A stretch of DNA of 64,000 bases from DATEGZ01 sp035519535. GTDB taxonomy: Bacteria > Acidobacteriota > Vicinamibacteria > Vicinamibacterales > SCN-69-37. The DNA is taken from assembly GCA_035519535.1 (NCBI GenBank), contig DATIWF010000109.1, positions 1 through 64,000 on the forward strand, read 5' to 3'. This document shows, in pieces, positions 59,051 through 64,000 of the stretch. Position numbers and translations under genes: made by a program. Below the pieces are notes generated by a model that worked only from the letters and a program-made list of their open reading frames with translations, did no database searches and was not told where the DNA came from. Numbering within the stretch: the stretch's first letter is position 1; the number at the start of each line of letters is the position of its first letter.

Positions 59051-61980
59051 CGGCGGATGAGCTCCACGGTCGTCGTGCCGCCGGCGATCGCCAGCTGCGC
59101 GCGCCACGGGTAGTCCCACTCGCCCGTCTGCACGAGTGCGACCGTCTTGCCGTCCTGGCGCAGTTCGAATCTCGCATTCGCGGGGAGAGCGAGGCGCACG
59201 CCGGTCGCATGCGCGTTGCCGGTGCGGTTCTCCACGGCGAACGTGATCCGCGAGGCGGCTTTGTCCAGGGTAATCGGGCCGCCCTCGGCGAAGCCGTCGC
59301 GCTCGAGCTCGAGCTTGACGCGGCTGATGTCCTCGGGGAAGGGGAGCGTGCGGTCGGGAATGACGATGTCGAGGCGGCGCCTCAGGCCATCGCGCGGGAC
59401 GACGGTGAGCGTCGTGCCGGCGTCCGTCATCACGCCCCCGTAGGCGAACCACCCGAAGATCGGATCGTTCGTCACGACGGTTGCGGCCATGCGCAGCGCG
59501 CCGCCGAAGCCGAGGTCGATCTCGCCGTCGTAGTGCCAGGGCCCGCGCGGCTCGGTGACGCCCCCCGGATAACTCGATCCCATCCAGGCGCTGCCGACCT
59601 TCGTGGACATGAACTGCCAGCCGGCCGCGCCGTCGTTCTCGGGCCCGGGAGACCAGAAGCCGTAGTTGGTCTCCGGCCGGCCGGTGTTCATGAGCGCCCA
59701 GGAGCTCAGGTAGGAGGCGTAGCCGAGCTGCAGCCAGTCGAACGGCCGCGGCGCGAAGTTGAGGCCGTAGTCGAGCACGCCCCAGCCGCCCATCGCGGCC
59801 ATGTAGCTCATCCCGGCGTCGCTGCCGAGCGTGTAGTAGGCCGGGTTGAGCCACCCGCGCACGACGAGGCCCGACGCGAGCTGGCGATCCATGAAGGCGC
59901 GCGAGTCCTCGCGCGCGACGGACGGGTGCGAGTACCACTTCTGGAGCTTGACGTCGTACCAGAGGTGCTCGTCCGGCGCCATGTCGTGCGTGGCGCCGTA
60001 CTTTGCGAACGCGTACGTGGACTCGAACGCCGTGCGGTCGAACGCGTACTCCGACCGGAACGGGTACGGGTCGTCGTAGACGAAGTACTTGGTCTTGATC
60101 TCCCACTGGTGGCGCAGCCACCCGGCCTGCTCGGGGAAGCCCTCGCGATCGAGCGCCGCAATGAGATCGAGGACGACCAGCTCGTTGTAGAGCCCCCACT
60201 TGTACGTCTCGTAGTAGGAGGGGTAGATCTCGTAGGGGTAGATGTAGAAGGCGCGCGCGGTCTCCCAGGCGCGATTGAGGTAGCCGGCCGCGTCGAGATA
60301 GGTCGACATCTCGGGGTACAGCTTCGCGATCTGGTACATGTGGAAATACAGCATGATCACGTGCGGGTAGTCGTACGACCGCCACACGTGCTCCTTGTCG
60401 AGATCGCGGAGCGCCGTGGCGCCGCTCGCGAGGTGCTCGGCGTAGTCCTTCCGCCGCGCCGGATCGCGGTTGATGAACCAGTTCGGCGTGCCGTACACCC
60501 CGTACGGATATGGCCGTTCGTCGTCCCGCCGCTGCAGCCCGCCCCAGACGAAGTTCTTGAGGTAGTACTCGAGCGACTCGATTTCCTTCCTGTCCGGATA
60601 GGTGACGTTCTTTTCGGCGAGGTACGGGGCCTTGGACAGGCCCGGGTCGTCGCACGTGAGCGCGTAGACCATGCGATCGAGAAAGATGTCCGGGTCGTCG
60701 ATCGTTCGCACCGTCTTCGCGCGCATGTCGTAGATCGCGTAGACGCCGTTCCACCACTTGCTCGGATCCTTGATCTGCTGCCGGTTGACCAGGAAGGCCG
60801 CGCGCTTCTTGATGAGGGTCTCCATCGGCTCGGTGACGAAGAACTCGAGGTACGTTCGCCGGCCGCCGTCGTGGACGATGGTCAACTCGTTCTCGCCGAG
60901 CTTCCTGAACGCGACTTCGTACACGTGCGTGTCGGGCACAGGCGGCACGCGCGGCGCGCCGAGGATCGTCATCGTCGTGTCGGCGGGGAACTCCGGCTCG
61001 ATGCGCTCGATCTTCGCCTTCGTGTGGAGCGAGAAGCGCGCCGTGAGGTCGCTCGGCACCGTCATGCCCGGCACCACGCGCACGTCGAAGAGGCCGGCCT
61101 GGTAGATCAGATCGCGCAGCTCGTCGTAGCTCGACGCCCACTGCAGGCGAAAACCGTACGACGCCCGGCTGCCGGGTTGCCCGGCGGGCGCGAGGTCGAG
61201 CGACGTGTTCGGCTGCCGCCAGCTGCCGCGCGGCTCGGCCGCGGCCGCGTGGCTCGAGTGCACGTAGACCTGCGGTCCGCCGCCGCGACCGCCGCCCGTC
61301 GCCGTGTACTCGAGCTTGGTGCCCGGCCGCACGGTGACGAGCAGGAACGGCGGCGCGCCGGACGCACGCACGTAGAAGAAGAACGACCCGTAGCCCGAGA
61401 CGAACTGATGCTTGAGGAAGCCGCGCTCGAAGATGTCGGCCGGTGTGGCGCCGCTGGCGCCCTGCGCGGGAATCGAGATGCCGAGGTCGCCAATCGTCAC
61501 GGCCGCGCGCCCCGTCGACTCGAGGTCGATCGTCCAGTCGAGCACGCGCCCGTCGGTGTGATACGTCTCCGTGATCTTCAACGGCGACGCCGCGTTGGCG
61601 CTCGTGTACGTAACCGTGCCCGTGTCGGGCGACGCAGTCAGGCGCGCCGCGCGATTCGCGACCGTCGTCCAGTCCGTCTGGCCGGCCGCGCGATACACGA
61701 CGGTCAGTCCGAGCGTGGCCGCCCCGGTCGCGGACGCGGCCGCGCCACCCCCACGCCGTCCGGCAGGCGCGCCAGTCGTCAGCGTGGCGCCGAAGGGATC
61801 GTTCGGATTGGCGAGGCTGGAGATGCCACGTTCGTCGTACGCAAACCGAAAGTCACCCTTCGTCACGACGTCCGGGGTCGGCGCGCCGGCGACACGTCCG
61901 GCCTGTCGGCCGGCCAGCGGCGGCGCGGCGAGCGCGCAGACGAGCAGGGCGGTTGCGCCGATCGCGACGAGCGGCTTCAT
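59047..61980 (-). CDS. Large secreted protein, DUF5695-like, possible glycosidase fold
   Basis: A 977-residue exported protein (signal peptide KPLVAIGATALLVCALAAPP). The first 330 residues are beta-rich. A central helical region with many Tyr/Trp motifs follows (WWNGVYAIYDMRAK, EIYPSYYETYKWGLYNEL), like the alpha/alpha-barrels of sugar-cleaving enzymes, then a beta domain with LNFAPRPFDWLQLGY. It resembles the DUF5695 family, which I cite with moderate certainty. No catalytic pair is assigned. It starts 6 nt after the stop of the zinc-ribbon gene upstream. Confidence 0.6.
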   Translation of the reverse strand: MKPLVAIGATALLVCALAAPPLAGRQAGRVAGAPTPDVVTKGDFRFAYDERGISSLANPNDPFGATLTTGAPAGRRGGGAAASATGAATLGLTVVYRAAGQTDWTTVANRAARLTASPDTGTVTYTSANAASPLKITETYHTDGRVLDWTIDLESTGRAAVTIGDLGISIPAQGASGATPADIFERGFLKHQFVSGYGSFFFYVRASGAPPFLLVTVRPGTKLEYTATGGGRGGGPQVYVHSSHAAAAEPRGSWRQPNTSLDLAPAGQPGSRASYGFRLQWASSYDELRDLIYQAGLFDVRVVPGMTVPSDLTARFSLHTKAKIERIEPEFPADTTMTILGAPRVPPVPDTHVYEVAFRKLGENELTIVHDGGRRTYLEFFVTEPMETLIKKRAAFLVNRQQIKDPSKWWNGVYAIYDMRAKTVRTIDDPDIFLDRMVYALTCDDPGLSKAPYLAEKNVTYPDRKEIESLEYYLKNFVWGGLQRRDDERPYPYGVYGTPNWFINRDPARRKDYAEHLASGATALRDLDKEHVWRSYDYPHVIMLYFHMYQIAKLYPEMSTYLDAAGYLNRAWETARAFYIYPYEIYPSYYETYKWGLYNELVVLDLIAALDREGFPEQAGWLRHQWEIKTKYFVYDDPYPFRSEYAFDRTAFESTYAFAKYGATHDMAPDEHLWYDVKLQKWYSHPSVAREDSRAFMDRQLASGLVVRGWLNPAYYTLGSDAGMSYMAAMGGWGVLDYGLNFAPRPFDWLQLGYASYLSSWALMNTGRPETNYGFWSPGPENDGAAGWQFMSTKVGSAWMGSSYPGGVTEPRGPWHYDGEIDLGFGGALRMAATVVTNDPIFGWFAYGGVMTDAGTTLTVVPRDGLRRRLDIVIPDRTLPFPEDISRVKLELERDGFAEGGPITLDKAASRITFAVENRTGNAHATGVRLALPANARFELRQDGKTVALVQTGEWDYPWRAQLAIAGGTTTVELIRR

Positions 61981-61986
61981 GCCGAC

Positions 61987-62331
61987 CTAGATCTCGTCGA
62001 CCTTGCCCTTGCCGGTGGGCTCGACGCTCTGCGCCGGCACGGTCTCGAGACGCGTGCCCATCACGCCGACCAGGATGATCACCGCAAACGCGAGCGCGAT
62101 CAGCCGCAGCCAGATCGAGGGGAACTTGAAGAGGAGCGCCGCGGTCACGATGAGGCCGAGCGCGCCGACGCCGGTGAGCAGCGTCAGCGCCGAGAATCGC
62201 ATCAGCGCGCCGCACTCCTTGCACGGCTGCACGAGCCGGCCGCTCATGATTGACGACATCCACCACAGCTTCGACCACTCGTACCGCGTGAGCGTGACGT
62301 TGCAGTTCGGGCACTGGCGAATCGTACTCAT
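61987..62331 (-). CDS. Zinc-ribbon membrane protein
   Basis: A 114-residue protein. Two Cys pairs, CPNC (residues 8-11) and CKEC (about 37-40), form a likely zinc ribbon; two transmembrane helices follow (ALTLLTGVGALGLIVTAALL and LIALAFAVIILVGVMG). No named family is assigned. ATG 62331 has AGGAGT 6 nt upstream and starts the ribbon correctly. The next gene downstream is 6 nt away, so both may be one operon. Confidence 0.7.
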   Translation of the reverse strand: MSTIRQCPNCNVTLTRYEWSKLWWMSSIMSGRLVQPCKECGALMRFSALTLLTGVGALGLIVTAALLFKFPSIWLRLIALAFAVIILVGVMGTRLETVPAQSVEPTGKGKVDEI

Positions 62332-62671
62332 GAGGACTCCTGGCAGACGGCCGCGTCGTGCTGCGCACATGATACGGATTTGTGCGCTGCATTTCATCCG
62401 AACCGTGGTAGACTCTCCCCGCTTCCCAAGACAACTACGAAACCGAAATTCCGGCTGACCCCACAGCCGACGGATCCGTCGTGACAGGTCTGTCCCGTCA
62501 CTGACGAATCGAAGCTAGGCACGCGGCCGCCCGCACGCCGAACGTGCGCGCGCGGCGTGTCCGTGGTGTGGCACGCAGCTTGATGTGTGCCATCGACAAC
62601 CTCCCCAGGTCGATCCCGTAAGTCCCCCAGCCGTACGTCCGGTGGAATCCACCGGTTTCCGGAGGTTCGTG
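62332..62671. other. 340-nt gene-free region with several small hairpins
   Basis: No gene is supported here. On the plus strand, which would be the leader of the cytochrome gene, several short stems occur: GACAG/CTGTC (near 62483), GCACG/CGTGC (near 62533), ATCGAC/GTCGAT (62592-62614) and CCGGTGG/CCACCGG (62639-62655), the last directly before the GGAGG ribosome site. No known riboswitch core was recognised. Confidence 0.4.
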
Positions 62672-63892
62672 ATGATGGCACCAAGAATGACTGTACTCAC
62701 CGTTGCGGCGTCCTGTCTGGCGTTGGCCGTCGTGCACAGCCAGGGCCCGCAATTCAACGTCCACCAGTCGAATGCGACCGAGGCGCCGGCGGGATTCGAC
62801 AACGTGTTCAACGGCTTCGGCACGCAGGGCGATTTCGACGCCGGGCGCGAGGCGTTCGAGGAGCGCGACGGCATCGGCGACGGACTCGGCCCCGTCTACA
62901 ACGCCCAGTCCTGCGCGGAATGTCATCAGAGCCCGGTGACGGGCGCGATCAGCCAGATCACCGAGCTGCGCGCCGGCCACCTCGACGGGCGCGGCAACTT
63001 CATCGATCATCCTGGCGGCTCCCTCATCCACAGCCGCGCCACCGACGCGGCGATAGTCGAGCAGCTCCTGCCGGGCAATCCGATCCGGTCCTTCCGGACG
63101 TCCCTCAACACGCTGGGCGACGGCTTCGTCGAGGCGATCGACGACGCGACGCTTCGCGCGATCTCCAACAATCAGCCGTTCGGCATGCAGGGGCAGGTGA
63201 TCACGGTGCCGCTGCTCGAGGCCGGCGGCCAGCGCCGGGTCGGGCGCTTCGGCTGGAAGAACCAGCACGCGAGCCTGTTGTCATTCTCGGCGGACGCCTA
63301 CCTGAATGAAGTCGGCATCACGAGCCCGCTGCTGGCCACGGAGAATACGTCCAACGGCCGTCCGGTCGTCGCCTTCGATCCGGCACCGGATCCGGAGGAC
63401 AACGGCGAGGACATCGCGGCGTTTGCGCAGTTCATGCGCGCGACGAAGGCGCCCCCGCGCGACGCCGCGCTCTCCGCGACGCCCGAGGCCCAGGCGGGCG
63501 AGGCCCTGTTCGCCGTGCTTGGCTGCGCGACGTGTCACGTGACGACCATCACGACGGCCCCGGCCGGCACGATCATCAACGGCGGGACGTTCACGGTGCC
63601 GGCGGCGCTCGGCAACAAGATCATCCATCCCTACAGCGACTTCCTTCTCCACGACGTGGGGACGGGTGACGGCATCGTGCAGAACGGCGGACAGTCCACG
63701 CGCAACAAGCTGCGCACGCCGCCGCTGTGGGGCCTGCGCACGCACAACCGCTTCATGCACGACGGGGAATCGCTGACCGTCAACGCCGCGATCCTCCGCC
63801 ACGACAACGAAGCCGCCAACGTCATTCGGCGGTACCGGAACCTGGGCGGCCAGCAGGTCATCAATCTGCTGACGTTCCTCATGTCGCTCTAG
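62672..63892 (+). CDS. DUF1111-type di-heme c-type cytochrome
   Basis: A 406-residue exported di-heme protein of the DUF1111/thiol-oxidoreductase-like family. A signal peptide is followed by CAECH (about 78-82) and CATCH (about 288-292). The C-terminal TPPLWGLRTHNRFMHDGESL is the family's third conserved block. It is distant from the MbnH-like enzyme at 684. GGAGG (62661-62665) sets the start at ATG 62672. The electron partner and substrate are unknown. A heptad repeat array follows the stop codon. Confidence 0.85.
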   Translation: MMAPRMTVLTVAASCLALAVVHSQGPQFNVHQSNATEAPAGFDNVFNGFGTQGDFDAGREAFEERDGIGDGLGPVYNAQSCAECHQSPVTGAISQITELRAGHLDGRGNFIDHPGGSLIHSRATDAAIVEQLLPGNPIRSFRTSLNTLGDGFVEAIDDATLRAISNNQPFGMQGQVITVPLLEAGGQRRVGRFGWKNQHASLLSFSADAYLNEVGITSPLLATENTSNGRPVVAFDPAPDPEDNGEDIAAFAQFMRATKAPPRDAALSATPEAQAGEALFAVLGCATCHVTTITTAPAGTIINGGTFTVPAALGNKIIHPYSDFLLHDVGTGDGIVQNGGQSTRNKLRTPPLWGLRTHNRFMHDGESLTVNAAILRHDNEAANVIRRYRNLGGQQVINLLTFLMSL

Positions 63893-63906
63893 CCAGGCAG
63901 ACACTG

Positions 63907-63984
63907 GGCATCAGGCACTAGCATTAGGCATCAGGCACGAGCTAGTGCCTAGTGCCTAGTGCCTAGTGCCTAGTGCCTGGCGCC
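63907..63984. repeat. Inverted heptad repeat array (GGCACTA / TAGTGCC)
   Basis: GGCATCA, GGCACTA, GGCATCA and GGCACGA (63907-63941) are followed by five TAGTGCC units in direct tandem (63943-63977) and TGGCGCC. GGCACTA is the reverse complement of TAGTGCC, so the two halves can pair. The unit TAGTGCC also occurs at 37473-37479. Confidence 0.8.
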
Positions 63985-64000
63985 TGACTGCTCCTACGGT

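Noticed and set aside
58750..62253. A very long open frame on the plus strand opposite the 977-residue secreted protein
   Set aside because: It is antisense to a gene with a clear signal peptide and protein-like sequence; its product is Arg/Val/Glu-rich low complexity typical of mirror frames in GC-rich DNA.
62400..62660. Considered as a cyclic di-GMP or cobalamin riboswitch before the cytochrome gene
   Set aside because: None of the conserved core sequences of these classes was seen on either strand.
62394..62684. A 96-codon minus-strand frame in the leader of the DUF1111 cytochrome
   Set aside because: No ribosome site, no protein-like pattern, and it overlaps the hairpins and the start of a well-supported gene.

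Overview
The window is gene-dense, GC-rich DNA that fits an Acidobacteriota chromosome, most likely of the Vicinamibacteria type. The assignment is inferred from gene content: six secreted proteins with the acidobacterial VWFA-related domain, three large sortilin-like BNR repeat proteins, two PknB-type kinases with periplasmic TPR or beta-propeller tails, a DUF1111-type di-heme cytochrome, an M1 peptidase and many small secreted proteins. No tRNA, rRNA, CRISPR array, transposase or phage gene was seen.

Layout. 0-4 kb: the 3' end of ahcY, then a copper locus (an MbnH-like di-heme enzyme and MbnP-like four-Cys protein, divergent from copC-copD). 4-9 kb: a lectin-fold secreted protein, a VWFA protein and the first BNR protein. 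9-10.6 kb: a three-gene operon ending in a TetR regulator and preceded by three matching palindromic operators. 10.6-15.3 kb: four VWFA-related genes. 15.3-18 kb: a truncated glycosyltransferase tail, then a porin coupled to a PstS-like protein. 18-25.4 kb: a Ser/Thr kinase, an M1 peptidase and the second BNR protein. 25.6-33 kb: a probable six-gene operon (TPR-aspartyl protease, radical SAM protein, SpoIIAA-like protein, PPK2, third BNR protein, lipoprotein). 33-39.5 kb: a GT39-like membrane glycosyltransferase, small envelope proteins, a DUF4139 protein, and a sigma factor with an anti-sigma factor that ends in a BNR-like domain. 39.5-45.5 kb: yajQ, a sixth VWFA protein, a PilZ protein and a second Ser/Thr kinase. 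45.6-49.4 kb: pepT, an acetolactate-synthase-like enzyme and a secreted kinase-fold candidate. 49.4-52.7 kb: a sigma-54 activator divergent from an SPFH protein. 52.7-57 kb: an ABC-2 exporter with a glycerate-kinase-like gene. 57-64 kb: ankyrin, Cys-rich and P-loop proteins, a 977-residue secreted protein, a zinc-ribbon membrane protein and a di-heme cytochrome.

Much of the window codes for envelope functions: secreted sensors or adhesins, copper handling, signalling kinases and export. The clearest regulatory logic readable from the DNA is in two places: the TetR operon with operators around its promoter, and the sigma-54 activator/SPFH pair with a 17-bp palindrome about 100 bp upstream of a candidate -24/-12 promoter. 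Intergenic heptad repeats and repeated hairpins mark several gene ends. Several genes have a TAnnnT -10-like box only 5-9 nt before the start codon, which suggests leaderless mRNAs.
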